Source: Gautieria morchelliformis
Lineage: Eukaryota; Basidiomycota; Agaricomycetes; Gomphales; Gomphaceae
Assembly: GCA_015179125.1 (NCBI GenBank)
Contig: WHVA01000036.1
Coordinates: forward strand, 310,001-374,000
Direction: 5' to 3'
DNA: 64,000 nucleotides
This document shows positions 43,057 through 54,757 of the stretch, in pieces (the first letter of the stretch is position 1; each line of letters opens with the position of its first letter). The position numbers were made by a program, and so were the translations under genes. The notes under the pieces are model-generated. The model was not told the DNA's origin and did not search any database. It saw only the letters and a list, made by a program, of their open reading frames with translations.

Positions 43057-44224
43057 TTATTCTGATGTCTGGGGACCTGCAAGACACCTCACAATCGATA
43101 AGAAGTCATATTATGTCTCCTTTATCGATGACTACTCAAGAGAATCGGTGATCTATCTCATGGCGAACAAATCAGAAGCATTCTCAAAGTACAAGCTCTA
43201 TGAGGCTTTAATGCTTCGACAAAGAAATGTGCACATCAAGGCACTTGTTTCTGATCGAGGGGGCGAGTATACGAGCTCTGAATTCGAACAGCATCTAGCC
43301 AAACAAGGCACGAAGCATCAGTTGACGGTACACGACACACCAGAATCTAATGGTGTTGCCGAACGTCTGAACCGAACTCTCACTGAGAGAACTCGTGCCA
43401 TGCTGTTAGAATCAGGCCTTCCTAAGATATTATGGGGCTATGCGATACAGCATGCCAATTATCTTAGGAATAGGACGCATACAAGAGCTCTACCGGATAA
43501 AACGCCCTACAAGATGATTCACCATGAAAAACCGAATCTCAAAGACATTCACGCGTGGGGAACTGAAATCTACGTTAAAGTCACTCAGGGAGATAAATTG
43601 GCAGCTTGTGCCAAGAGAGCTCGGTGGATAGGAATTTCTGCGCAGAGCCATGGTCATTATGTTTATTGGCCTGACTCGCACAAAGTTTCTGTCGAGCGGA
43701 ACATTGTGTTTGATTCAGAGATGAAGAAGGGAAAGGTCCCAATCATTTCTATTGAGGAATCCAAGCTACCTACGTCTAGAGAAGAGAAGAAGGCCATTCC
43801 GGCATCAGTGCCTGTGCCCGGTCGCTTAGTCAGCGAAGAGGCAAAGATCGAAGAAATTGATGAAAGTGCACCAGAGGAATATCTTGAAAAGCTGCAACCT
43901 ATTCAGGGAGTTGATGACAGACCTAGAGAAGCTGAACCGATAAGGAGAAGTGAAAGGATCCGTCAACAACAAGTGCAGCCGGCCCCATCAGGTCCCGTGA
44001 CAAGATCTCAAACTCAGAGACAAACTGGCGCACATATGACTACGCTAGCTTACGAGGACGTTGAGGACCATAAAGAAATTTTATTTGACCAAGAATTATC
44101 CTCCAAGATTGATGGCATCAGTAGCTATGAGTGTGCCATCAGTGCGTTTCTAACCGACGGTCAAAACAATAACAAGGCGCCGGATTTGAGTCAAATTGAA
44201 CCTAGCAATGCAGACGAAGCTCTG
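43057..44224 (+). pseudogene. copia-E: integrase fragment of the copia-D family
   Basis: About 390 open codons: YSDVWGPARH, DDYSRESVIYLMANK, SDRGGEYTSSEF, ESNGVAERLNRTL (DDE core), then the acidic linker with RRSERIRQQQVQPAPSGPVT. It parallels copia-D (minus, 51750-50570) and ends at SNADEALK where copia-D continues NDPIWKASMDKEY. Joined on the left to copia-C out of frame and on the right to gypsy-D gag. It lacks the stop codon that copia-D has in DVW-stop. Confidence 0.88.
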
Positions 44225-44227
44225 AAA

Positions 44228-45146
44228 GCCTTCTGAGTACAATGGTGATCATGCAAATGGTCGCAACTTCATCCAGTCATGCAGCCTCTACCTTGGTGTG
44301 TGTGCGAGCGACTTCCCAGACGAGCAGTCGCAGATCCTTTGGGCGATGTCCTTCATGAAAACAGGGAGGGCTGCGACTTTTGCCACTCGCGCATTCACTC
44401 ATGAAGCAAACCATGGCACGCCGCTCTACACGACCTGGAAGGATTTCGTTGAAGCATTTCGCCAGCAGTTCTATCCCCTACATGAGGCCACTGATGCAAT
44501 GAATCAACTGGAATTGCGCCAGTACCACCAGGGCAAGCGTTCAGTTGACGAATACATCGATGGGTTCGAAGAGCTGGTTGAGAAGGCTGAATACACAGAT
44601 GGGAGATCGATTGTGATGAAGTTCCGTCGAGATCTCAAACCTGCGATCCAGAGTCACATTGCATTGATGTTGGATGGCAGGCCAAAGAACGATGACCCTT
44701 CTGCATGGTATGGAGCAGCGAGGACAGTTGCACTCACGCGTGCAGCCAACGAAGCGTTCCAGGGACCTAGGGTGACAAACAGTGGCCCTCCCCAGCCGCC
44801 AGTTTTTCGCAACGCAGGTGAATCACATACCAGGTTCACCAGTCAACTCCCTTCTAGGCCAGCAATAATCCCAGTGCCCACACCCCTTCCAACTTCCTCT
44901 GGACCAACTCCGATGGATGTGGACGCTGCGAAAAAGCAATTCCCACAGCCACTCACCTGTCGGTGCTGCGGGAAGGTCTGACATTTCACGTGAGAATGCC
45001 CCCAGGCCTACGATGTCCGCTACATGACAGCTGATGAGCGTGAGGAGTTGCTGGAGCACTGGATGGTCACTGCGGATGTGCAAGATGTCGCTGAGGAAGA
45101 GGTCAAGAAGGATTACATGGAGGATTTTGTGTCGCGCAGCGAGTGA
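44228..45146 (+). pseudogene. gypsy-D gag, truncated with two stops
   Basis: Reads YNGDHANGRNFIQSCSLYLG, then the gag core (VDEYIDGFEELVEKAEYTDG) and a degenerate CCHC knuckle (CRCCGKV-stop-HFT-stop-EC) near 44965-45000. Both stops are TGA at expected Gly/Arg positions, most simply from CGA. Ends ..FVSRSE-TGA, with pol in the -1 frame, the same layout as family 1. Confidence 0.85.
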
Positions 45147-48100
45147 GAGATGTGCCCTCGCTGCCCCTGTCCAATCGCTTTGCTGCCCTGTCAATAGCCC
45201 CAGATACTGAAGATACAATTCATGTGTCGGAAACTGGGTCGCGCGCAGCAGGCGATAAAGACACATCAACCGACGACATTCCGAAAAGTCCCTCACCACG
45301 ATTGAGGCATTGGGAGCGATCCCTTCCCAAGCACCTCGTGGTTGCATCTGTTCCCTCTCCAAATTCGCTGAACCTCAAGGTAGAGATCCAGACAACAGAC
45401 ACAGCTGAGGTCAAAGGAGTGACTGTGCTCCTTGACAGCGGTGCAACTGGGTTATTCATTGACAGTGAATTTGTTGCCACTGAGAAGTTAACCATGCGAT
45501 CACTGGCACGCCCTGCCCCTGTGTACAATGTTGATGGCACCCCCAATGAGGGTGGAGCAATTCGCAATGTTATTCAATTCCACAACCACTCTGAACGTGC
45601 TGTCTTCCCCATTACGAACCTTGGGAAGCACAAGATGATCCTTGGCTATCCATGGCTCCGGGAGCACAACCCAGAGGTTAACTGGCGAACGCAGGAGGTG
45701 ACACTGAGTTGATGCCCTGCACAGGGTCACACCTGCAGAGCGACACTGCATGAAGAGTGGAAAGAGGAGGCGAGGATACGTGCATGCCGCATGGGCCCTC
45801 TGCCCCAGATGGTGGAAGAGGAAGAGAGTGACACCGAAGAAGATGAGCCAGGTGACATTGAGCCCCTTCTGGGGCCAGGTGACCGCCTGTTTGTGACTGT
45901 GTCCACACCCAATGTACCTGTACCCATTATCGAAGCCACCACAACCACTTCGCAGCAGCTAGCGGAAAGGGCCCTTCACAGTGTACCCCTAGCGGAAAGG
46001 AACTCATCCCTCCGTACCTCCGTGACTTCGAGGATGTTTTCGCTAAAGAGTCCTTTGATTCACTTCCCGAATGCAGGACATGGGACCATGCGATTGAGCT
46101 CGAGCCAGGAGCCAAGCCATCTGCATGCAAGGTTTACCCACTTGCCTCCAGTGAACAGTTGCAGCTGGATGAATTCCTGCAGGAAAACCTGCGCACTGGT
46201 TGCATTCGCCCCTCGAAATCGCCTATGGCCAGCCCAGTGTTCTTCATCAAGAAGAAGGATGGGTCGCTGCGACTGGTCCAGGATTATCGCGTGCTCAATG
46301 CCATGACAGTGAAGAACCGCTACCCCCTTCCCATCATTTCCAAGCTCATCGCACAACTTCGTGGAGCAAAATACTTCACCAAGCTAGACGTGCGATGGGG
46401 TTTCAACAATGTGCGGATAAAAGATGGCAATGAGTGGAAGGCTGCATTCCGCACTCATCGCGGCCTCTTTGAACCCCTCGTCATGTTCTTTGGGCTCACA
46501 AACAGTCCAGCGACATTTCAAACCATGATGAATGACATCTTCCAAGACCTTGTCATGGAAGGGCATGTGTGTGTGTACCTGGATGACATCCTGATCTTCA
46601 CTGACACCCTTGAGGAGCATCGCCGACTTCTGCGAATAGTCCTTGAGCGCCTACGGCAGCACAAGCTCTATCTTCGCCCTGAGAAATGCGAATTTGAGCG
46701 AACGAAGATTGAGTACCTTGGGCTCATTGTGTCCCATGGCAAGGTGGAGATGGACCCCGTCAAGGTCGCAGGTGTCATGGACTGGCCAACCCCAGCAAAT
46801 CGCAAAGAGGTGCAGGCCTTCCTGGGATTTGCCAACTTTTATCGCCGGTTTGTTGAGGGCTTCTCACATCATGCGCGACCCCTGTTTGAGCTCACCAAGA
46901 AGGATGTACAATGGTTGTGGGGTGATCGCGAACAGCAGGCATTTGATGGGCTAAAGCAGCGATTCACATCAACGCCAATCCTGCACTTTGCAGATGACAA
47001 TCAACCATACCGGGTGGAGGCTGACAGTTCAGATGTTGTCACTGGTGCAGTCCTGTCCCAGCGATCTCCAGATGACTACAAATGGCATCCCATTGCGTTT
47101 TACTCAAAGAGTCTCACTCCTGTGGAACGAAATTATGAGATTCATGACAAGGAGATGCTGGTGATTATTCGCGCCCTAGAGGAATGGCGACATTTCCTTG
47201 AAGGCACTAAGCATCGCATTGAGATCTGGACAGACCACAAGAACCTGGAGTATTTTCGCACTGCAAAGAAGCTTAATCGCAGGCAGGCTAGATGGTCCCT
47301 CTACTTGTCGCGTTTTGATTTTGAGCTTCACCATCGGCCAGGTGTCACGATGGGCAAGTCAGATGCACTGTCACGGCTCTCAGACCATGGGTCAGGATCA
47401 GGTGACAACAGCGATTTGACACTCCTACGCCCAGAGCTGTTCATTGTTCGCGCCCTGGAGGGGCTCACCCTGGTGGGGGAAGAACGTGGGATTATTCGCG
47501 ATGTGAAGAAGGCATTTGGAGATGGGTCACTGGAGGATGAGGTCGCAGGGGCGGTAAAGAAGCTGTGAGAGTCTGGTGGGAAATCGCTGGTGTCTGCAGA
47601 GTGGGCTGAGATGGATGGGTTGCTCACCTTCCGAGGTAAAGTTTACGTTCCAGATGTCCAGGACCTCAGGCGACGAATTGTCACCCAGCACCACGATTCG
47701 CGGGTCACTGGTCATCCTGGGCAATGGAAGACCCTTGAACTTGTCTCACGGAATTACTGGTGGCCCCACATGATATATTGGCGAGTACTCCAAGACGTGC
47801 GATTTATGCCTGCAAACAAAGGCACGAAGGCAGCCACCCCTCGGTGAACTCCATCCACTACCTGTCCCTGAAGCTCGCTGTGACATGATCAGTGTTGACT
47901 TCATTGTGGAACTGCCTGACACACATGGCTACGATGCTGTGATGAATGTAGTGGACTCGGTCTCCAAGCGGGCACACTTCATCCCCACCAACACCACGAT
48001 CACTGCAGCTGGAGCAGCGTAACTTTTCCTACACCATGTCTGGAAGCTGCATGGCCTCCCGCGAACAGTGGTGTCAGATCGTGGGGTCCAGTTCATGCGG

Positions 48101-48555
48101 GAATTCACTCGCGAGCTTTATCGCCTGCTGGGAATTCGCATCGCAGCCTCCACAGCGTACCACCCGCAGACTGACTGGCAGACAGAGCGACTCAATCAAG
48201 AGCTAGAGCAGTACCTTCGACTCTTTGTCAATAAGCGACAAGACGACTGGGATGACCTCTTGCCCATCGCTGAGTTCCAGTACAACAACCATGTGCATGC
48301 TTCCACTCGTCAATCGCCCTTCATGCTGGACACTGGGCGGCACCCACGAATGGGCTTCGAACCACATCAACCCCCATCGAACCTTGAGTCTGTCAATGAA
48401 TTCAAGGAACGCATGGAGGAGTCACTGTCAGAAGCGAAGTTGGCACTGGCAAAGTCGAAGGAGGACATGGCGACATACTATAATCGCCGACGTGAACCAG
48501 CACCTACATTTTCTCCAGGTGACAAGGTTTACCTCGATGCAAGTGATATACACAC
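45143..48555 (+). pseudogene. gypsy-D pol (PR-RT-RNaseH-INT), degenerate
   Basis: Protease LLDSGATGLFID near 45430, with the usual DSG where family 1 has DCG. RT with FFIKKKDGSLRLVQDYR near 46240 and YLDDILIF near 46575; RNase H VEADSSDVVTGAVL near 47015; integrase zinc finger HHDSRVTGHPG near 47690; core VDFIVELP near 47897 and SDRGVQF near 48070. Disruptions: stop after VTLS near 45711, a frameshift near 45985, TGA near 47566 (VKKL-stop), a frameshift near 47780, and TAA near 48020. The last codons before copia-D read KVYLDASDIHTT. Confidence 0.87.
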
Positions 48556-48560
48556 CACCC

Positions 48561-49049
48561 TGTAGGCAACTAGGGGCTATGGCAGGGAAGGTTCGGTAGA
48601 GTTCTTAGAAAGCTAGAATCAAATACACTCTCTCAGTGAATTTATTGTCACTGATGTATTAATACAATACCTAGAATCAAATACACTACATGATTTTCAG
48701 TCAACATGCTATGTAAATATGAAGAATACTACTCACCTCTCTCAGTGAATTTATTGTCACTGAGAGAGGAGTGTAATCCTGTCTCAGAAGGCATATACTT
48801 GCACCCGGCCCTTTAGCGCCCAAGGGCTCGCACGTCGAAGTCATTTCAAACTCCGCTGGGTGCAGCCGCCTGTGAAAGTAGAAATAACAGAATGAAATGG
48901 AGAGATAGAGAGTGACTAGAAAATTTCGAAAATAAGCAGAGAAGTGGATGCATGGTACAAGAACAATGTGAGAAACAATTGGAAACACCACACAATAAAT
49001 TGAACATATTATGCTTGATTTTGGTGCAGGAGCATAAATGCACCCAACA
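48561..49049 (-). repeat. copia-D 3' LTR
   Basis: 489 bp, TGTTGGGTGCATTTATG...TTGCCTACA on the element strand. Contains a nearly repeated block CTCTCTCAGTGAATTTATTG (twice, about 48627 and 48738). Confidence 0.93.
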
Positions 49050-49062
49050 CGCCCCCTCAAGC

Positions 49063-51730
49063 TTAATATATTCCGATTCTCTCGTTGAGGATTCTCACTC
49101 TAGGACTAGGAAGCCCTTTAGTGAGAAGATCGGCTAGCATGTGTTCCGTTGGTAGGTACACAAGCTTAAGCTCTTCGTCTTCGACTATATCTCGGATGAA
49201 ATATAATCTAATGTCGAAATGCTTGGTCCTCGTGTGTTGTTGAGTGCCATAGACAATGGCAATGGCTGATTGATTGTCTGAATAAAGTTTGATGGGACAA
49301 TTCAGCGGTTGGAACACTTCAGAAATAAAGTGGCGCATCCATAAGGCTTCTTTGCTCGCATGAGTCAGGGCAACGAATTCGGCTTCAGTTGATGATAGGG
49401 CTACGATGGATTGTTTTTGACAACTCCATGATACTGTCCCTCCATCAATCTGAAAAATATAAGCCGAGTATGAGTGCCTGTGCTCTTGAGAAGCCCAATC
49501 CGCATCTGAATACCCAATGAGGCCGTCTCGATTCTTCCCAAGTGTCAATTTGTAGTCCATCGTGCCTTTTAAATATTTAAAGACACGTTTGACTGCATGC
49601 CAATGTGTTGGACCTGGGTTTTCGAGGAATTGAGAAAGTAATGACACTGCGAATGCAATGTCTGGTCGAGTGGCTACTGCTGCCCACATCAATGATCCTA
49701 TCGCTTGTCTGTATGGAACTCTTGACATCTTCTGTTTGTCTTCATCTGTAGAAGGGCATTGGTCCCTGGATAATTTAACGGCTGGGTCGAGAGGCGTGGA
49801 AAACGTTTTGGCATCATCCAGATTGAATTTTTTGATGATTTTTTGGATGTATGCGGCTTGTGATATTGCAATCGATTTTTTTTGTTACTCCAATCTCTTT
49901 CAATTTTGAGGTTCAAAAGCCAGTGAATCTCGCCTAGATCTTTCATACTGAAGATCTGGGCAAGGTCATGCTTTACCCCATCGAGGATTGGTTGACTCTC
50001 AGCTGTGATAGTGAGGTCGTCTACTGCCGTTGCAATAATCGCATGCCCTCTCGGTCCACGTCTGCAAAATACAGCTCCATCTGAAGCTGATTTAGTGAAT
50101 CCTAACTTGAGAAATTCACCACTCAGACGTTTGTACCATTCCCTTCCAGACTGTTTGAGGCCGTAAAGTGCTTTCTTCAGCAGGAGGACATCATCTTTGT
50201 CTCCGGTCTCATATCCATACGGCTGTCTCATGTAAATAGGTTCTGGCAGTGTAGCATTCAAATACGCACTGTCCACATCCATTTGGTGAATAGGCCAGTT
50301 GTTCCTGGCAGCAATGGCACATATAATCCGTAAGGAAGTCATCCGAGCAACAGGTGCATAGGTTTCATTATAGTCGACTCCAAAACTTTGTGTAAAGCCT
50401 TGGGCAACCATCCTCGATCTAGGTGTAATGGGTTCACCCTCTGGATTGCGTTTCCAGAGGAATACCCATCTATTTCCGACAATATTTGCCCCAGGAGGTG
50501 GTTTAACCACTTCCCATACACCTTTGTCGAGTAGCACCTTGTACTCTTTATCCATCGATGCTTTCCATATAGGATCATTTAAGGCTTCATCTGCATTGCT
50601 AGGCTCGGTCTGATTCAAATCCGGCAGCACATTATCTTTGTTCTGATCAGAGGTCGAAAGTGTACTGATGGCAAGGTTATAATCACTGATGCCGTCAGTG
50701 TCAGAGGATAAATCTTGTTCGAATAATTTGTCTTGATGGTCCTCAATGTCCTCATAAGCTAGTGTAGTGATGTCTGCACCAGCATGTCTCTTAACTTGAG
50801 ATCTTGTTACGGGACCACTTGGGGCCGGCTGCACCTGCTGCTGACGGATCCTTTCGCTTCTCCTTATTGGAGCAGCTTCTTTAGGTCTGACATCAACAGT
50901 CTGACTGGGTTGCAGCTCTTTCAGACGTTCCTCTGGTTCATCATCATCAATTTCCTCGATCTTTGCCTCCTCGCTGACTAAGCGACTAGGCATAGGTGCT
51001 GGCGCCGAGATGGCCTGTATCATTTTTCTGGACGTAGGTAGCTGTGACTCTTCAATAGAAATGATTGGAGCTTTGCCCCCCTTCATCTCTGAGTCAAATA
51101 TAACATTCCGCTCGACAGAAACCCTCTGAGAGTCAGGCCAGTAGATGCAGTGACCATGGCTCTGTCCAGAGATCCCTATCCACCGAGCTCTTTTGGCACG
51201 GGCTGCTAGTTTGTTTCCCTCTTTGACTTTAACGTAGACTTCAATTCCCCACACGTGTATGTCCTTCAGGTTCGGTTTCTCATGATGGATCATTTCAAAA
51301 GGGGTTTTGTCTGGCAAAGCTCTTGTGTGTGTCCGATTCCTAAGATAGTTGGCATGCAAAATTGCATGCCCCCATAAAGTCTTAGGAAGACTTGATTCCA
51401 ATAGCATGGCACGAGCTCTTTCAACTAGAGTTCGGTTTAAACGTTCAGCAACACCATTCGACTCTGGGGTGTCGTGTACGGTTAACCGATGCTTCGTGCC
51501 TTGCTTGGCTAAATGCTGTTCAAATTCTGAGCTTGTGTATTCGCCCCCTCTGTCGGAGACAAGTGCTTTGATGTGCACGTTCCTCTGTCGAAGCATCAAG
51601 GCCTCGTAGAGTTTGTATTTTGAAAATGTTTCCGATTTGTTTGCCATCAAATAGATAACCGATTCCCTTGAGTAGTCGTCGATGAAAGACACATAATAGG
51701 ATTTCTTGTCAATTGTGGAGTGTCTCGCTG
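49063..51730 (-). pseudogene. copia-D integrase-RT-RNase H, split by a stop and a frameshift
   Basis: Continues gag-PR after an in-frame TGA (DVW-TGA-PARH near 51733; copia-E has GGA). Integrase core: DDYSRESVIYLM, SDRGGEYTSSEF, ESNGVAERLNRTL; linker RRSERIRQQQ; RT from RSRMVAQGF near 50420, with AVDDLTI near 50010 in place of the usual YVDD. Near 49878 an A8 run shifts the frame (ERDWSNKK onwards). RNase H then reads in the corrected frame: SDADWASQEHRHSYS, SSTEAEFVALTHAS, SDNQSAIAI, ending NERIGIY at 49063. Confidence 0.9.
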
Positions 51731-51731
51731 G

Positions 51732-53318
51732 TCACCAGACATCAGAATAAATTCTGTCACCGAATTTTGATGATCGGCTTCTGGGTTCCTGAGGAAGTGA
51801 TTTACGTGCAATCTTCGCCTGAATGCACGCATCGCAAACAACCTTGTCACCTTTTGAGCTCAATTCAATGCCTAATATCATGCCACGGTTGAGCAAATGC
51901 TGTAGGGACTTTTGTGAAATGTGCCCCATTTTCTGATGTATCTCCATGGCTGATGCGCATACATGCGCTTCGGCACTTGTGTGTTGTAAATCAAATCGAT
52001 ATAAGCCATTCAGCTTCGGTGCTTGCATCAATATCCTGCCTTTACGATTGGATATTGTGCATTTCTGATCAGCTATTTGTGTATTATAGCCTGCATCATC
52101 GCACCGGCCGATCGAGATCAGGGTAACAGCCATTTTTGGCGCGTAGAACGTATCCTTCAATGTAATGTTCACAGTCTTATCTCCAACCTTGTTAGATAGC
52201 ACGAGTGAGCCTGAACCAAAGGCATCAAAAGTGCCTTTGTTGGCTGCACGAATTGTGCACGGCTGTGAGAATGGACTGTAATCCCTCAATAAATTCTTGT
52301 GAGGGGTCATATGTGCGGTCGTTCCAGTGTCGAGGATAACAACAGTGTCCAGAGATAAACTACTCAAATTAGAGCAGTCGAAGTTGGCGAAAGCGGCTGG
52401 ACTGCCACTCTCATCCTCCTCAGAGGACACTTCTTCGGCAACATTCGCCTTGGCTTTGCCCTTCTTCTTTTTGGCTTTGGCTTTCTTTTTCTGACGTGGT
52501 CCCTGGCCTTCTTTACCACCTCCTTTATCCCAGCAACTCTCTATAGCATGTCCAGGCTTGTGGCAATTAGTGCATGTAGGCACCTTCGGGTCTTTCCGGC
52601 CCTTCTGCCCTTTCGTAGATGAACCAATAAATGCCTGCTCTTCTTGTGAAATATTGAGTGTCTTTCTCCTGTCGTATTGAGCCTTCAGTACTCTGATGAT
52701 ATCATCAGGCACCAAGGGCATTCCACATTCTTCGAGCGACGTGGTAAGGGCATTCATAACTGCCTCATAGGAGGGTGGAAGTGATGCAAGGATAATGTCG
52801 GTGAACTCTCCTTCAGAAATTCTGGCTCCCATCTCATTGAGACGAGCATAGAGGTCTTGGGCCTTGTCCAAGTGATCTCTCAAGTCTCCATCCTCAGGAC
52901 ACCTCATACTGCGAAGCTGTCTCTGTAGGTTGGTGAGGACCATCTTGGGCTTTTTGGTCATCTCATTGACCAATGCATCCCAGACTTCTTTTGCTGTATG
53001 TCTCTTCTGTAGCATCAGAGCTAGTGACTCTGACACTGAGACGATTATTTGGGTTTTTGCCTGTCCTTCTCTGGCAAGATATTTCTCCAGCTTCTCCTCA
53101 GCCTTCTCAATCTGAGTTTCCTCAGCTTCTGTGAGAATATGGCCTGGGGGCATGACTGGAGGATCAGGAGGTCGAATGGCTCTCCCTTCTATATGCCTGA
53201 GTAGATTTTTGGACTCAAAATAACTTGTGAGAGTAGCTCGCCACAGAGGCCAATTACTTCCATCTGTTGCAAGCTTCTCCACACCCAAAAGCTTCTGCGA
53301 AGTGTCTGCGGGGCCCAT
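51732..53318 (-). CDS. copia-D Gag-protease-pre-integrase, starting inside the PBS
   Basis: The first in-frame ATG is at 53318-53316 (MGPADTSQKLLGVEKL). This ATG is part of the string GGTTATGGGCCCC, the tRNA-iMet PBS. UBN2-type Gag follows (NWPLWRATLTSYFESKNLL), then the CCHC knuckle CTNCHKPGHAIESC near 52545, a Lys-rich tail, protease VVILDTGTTAHMTP near 52340, and the integrase HHCC segment (HQKMGHISQKS ... CDACIQAKI) near 51930-51800. The frame ends at the TGA after YSDVW. Confidence 0.88.
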   Translation of the reverse strand: MGPADTSQKLLGVEKLATDGSNWPLWRATLTSYFESKNLLRHIEGRAIRPPDPPVMPPGHILTEAEETQIEKAEEKLEKYLAREGQAKTQIIVSVSESLALMLQKRHTAKEVWDALVNEMTKKPKMVLTNLQRQLRSMRCPEDGDLRDHLDKAQDLYARLNEMGARISEGEFTDIILASLPPSYEAVMNALTTSLEECGMPLVPDDIIRVLKAQYDRRKTLNISQEEQAFIGSSTKGQKGRKDPKVPTCTNCHKPGHAIESCWDKGGGKEGQGPRQKKKAKAKKKKGKAKANVAEEVSSEEDESGSPAAFANFDCSNLSSLSLDTVVILDTGTTAHMTPHKNLLRDYSPFSQPCTIRAANKGTFDAFGSGSLVLSNKVGDKTVNITLKDTFYAPKMAVTLISIGRCDDAGYNTQIADQKCTISNRKGRILMQAPKLNGLYRFDLQHTSAEAHVCASAMEIHQKMGHISQKSLQHLLNRGMILGIELSSKGDKVVCDACIQAKIARKSLPQEPRSRSSKFGDRIYSDVW

Positions 53319-53324
53319 AACCCT
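53306..53324 (-). promoter_or_regulatory. copia-D primer-binding site overlapping the gag start codon
   Basis: After the LTR the element strand reads AGGGTTATGGGCCCCGC. GGTTATGGGCCCC is complementary to the anticodon arm of initiator tRNA-Met; its ATG, opposite the CAU anticodon, is the only candidate gag start. Confidence 0.7.
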
Positions 53325-53813
53325 TGTAGGCAACTAGGGGCTATGGCAGGGAAGGTTCGGTAGAGTTCTTAGAAAGCTAGAATCAAATACACTCTCTCAG
53401 TGAATTTATTGTCACTGATGTATTAATACAATACCTAGAATCAAATACACTACATGATTTTCAGTCAACATGCTATGTAAATATGAAGAATACTACTCAC
53501 CTCTCTCAGTGAATTTATTGTCACTGAGAGAGGAGTGTAATCCTGTCTCAGAAGGCATATACTTGCACCCGGCCCTTTAGCGCCCAAGGGCTCGCGCGTC
53601 GAAGTCATTTCAAACTCCGCTGGGTGCAGCCGCCTGTGAAAGTAGAAATAACAGAATGAAATGGAGAGATAGAGAGTGACTAGAAAATTTCGAAAATAAG
53701 CAGAGAAGTGGATGCATGGTACAAGAACAATGTGAGAAACAATTGGAAACACCACACAATAAATTGAACATATTATGCTTGATTTTGGTGCAGGAGCATA
53801 AATGCACCCAACA
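53325..53813 (-). repeat. copia-D 5' LTR
   Basis: 489 bp, one difference from the 3' LTR. Confidence 0.93.
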
Positions 53814-53818
53814 CACCC

Positions 53819-54299
53819 GTCCTTTGAAAAAGCTAGCTCATTGGCGACTTGGCCCCTACATTGTTGAACGCCAAGTTGGGTCACAAGCCTACCGCCTCCG
53901 CATCCCAAGGTCTCTGAGTCGCCTCCACCCTGTTTTCCCCATCATTAAGCTCATTCCTGCTCCATCCAATCCAATCCCGGGTCGGCGACCATCCCCACCA
54001 CCTCCACCCATCCTTAGAGAGGGTGATGAGCACTTTGAAGTTGAACAGGTGTTAGACAGTCGCATGCAAGTGAATTGCCTCCAGTTCCTCATCAAGTGGA
54101 AGGGGTATGGCTATGAAGAGAATTCTTGGGAAAATGAGGGCGATGTCCAAGCTCCTGACCTCGTTGCCGACTTCTACCGTTCGCATCCAGGTGCCCCTCG
54201 TCGCATTCACTCCTTGGAGGCTGTCACCTTTCAGAATCGCATCCCTGTTCCACCAGTGGGACTTCATGCGTCAGGACACCGCATTCTAGAGGGGGGGTG
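53819..54299 (+). pseudogene. gypsy-D integrase tail and chromodomain
   Basis: Resumes from DASDIHTT after the copia-D target duplication: RPLKKLAHWRLGPYIVERQV, GSQAYRLRIPRSLSRLHPVF, then the chromodomain (EHFEVEQVLDSRM, LQFLIKWKGYGYEENSW). Ends GHRILEGG-stop at the polypurine tract, just before the LTR, whereas the family-1 frame runs on into the LTR. Confidence 0.9.
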
Positions 54300-54300
54300 A

Positions 54301-54757
54301 TGTCAGGGGAACACCAATCACACACTGTGCATTATCGCACACTTTATCGCATGCATTATCGCATGCTTTATCGCACTGTGCATTATCACATGCTTTATCG
54401 CAGTGTGTTATTGATGGCCCCTGAGCTTCTCCTAGCCTTTGGCATCCTTCTGTCTTGTGTTCCATTTATTTCCCTTCCTGTTCCGGCCCCTTCCGACATC
54501 ATTCCTTCCTTATCTGTCCAGCCCTGTTATCGCTGGCGTGATTGCTTATGTAACTCAGGCATTAGGTGATCGGGCTAGCATGCCCGAGTTTGCTTATAGT
54601 CGTAGTTAGGTGGCGAAGGGGTTCCCTAGAGTTTTCTCTTTGGATCCCCCTTCGCCAGGTATGTCTGTGTCCTGTATATAGTTCTCTATCTTACTTTGGA
54701 TCCCCCTTCACCAGTTCGCCACTTGAGTGTAGAGCATCTGCCTAGGTTGCCCTTATA
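54301..54757 (+). repeat. gypsy-D 3' LTR (family 2)
   Basis: TGTCAGGGGAACACC...GCCCTTATA. U3 opens with a run of TTATCGCA-type repeats (five TATCGCA within about 100 bp). The leader has AGAGTTTTCT at 54628-54637 and a GT-AG block at 54659-54714 (donor GTATGT, acceptor TTCACCAG) flanked by near copies of TTTGGATCCCCCTTCGCCAG. Confidence 0.85.

Larger units (their letters stand above)
48561..53813 (-). mobile_element. copia-D: near-intact young Ty1/copia element inside gypsy-D
   Basis: 5253 bp with 489-bp LTRs (48561-49049 and 53325-53813) that differ at one position by eye (GCTCGCACG / GCTCGCGCG), flanked by CACCC (48556-48560 and 53814-53818). Minus-strand order: 5' LTR, PBS, gag-PR-INT-RT-RNase H, polypurine tract GAGGGGGCG, 3' LTR. 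Only two disabling changes are seen in about 1,400 codons. Confidence 0.95.
44225..54757 (+). mobile_element. gypsy-D: Ty3/gypsy element (family 2), 5' truncated and split by copia-D
   Basis: Gag begins mid-domain at 44228. Pol follows to 48555, copia-D is inserted at 48561, and the integrase tail and chromodomain resume at 53814. A 3' LTR follows (54301-54757). Protein-level similarity to family 1 is high in RT and integrase but nucleotides differ widely, so it is a separate family. Many stops and frameshifts mark it as old. Confidence 0.88.

Noticed and set aside
48701-49060. 119-codon ORF duplicated at 53465-53908
   Set aside because: Lies in the copia-D LTRs, present twice for that reason only.
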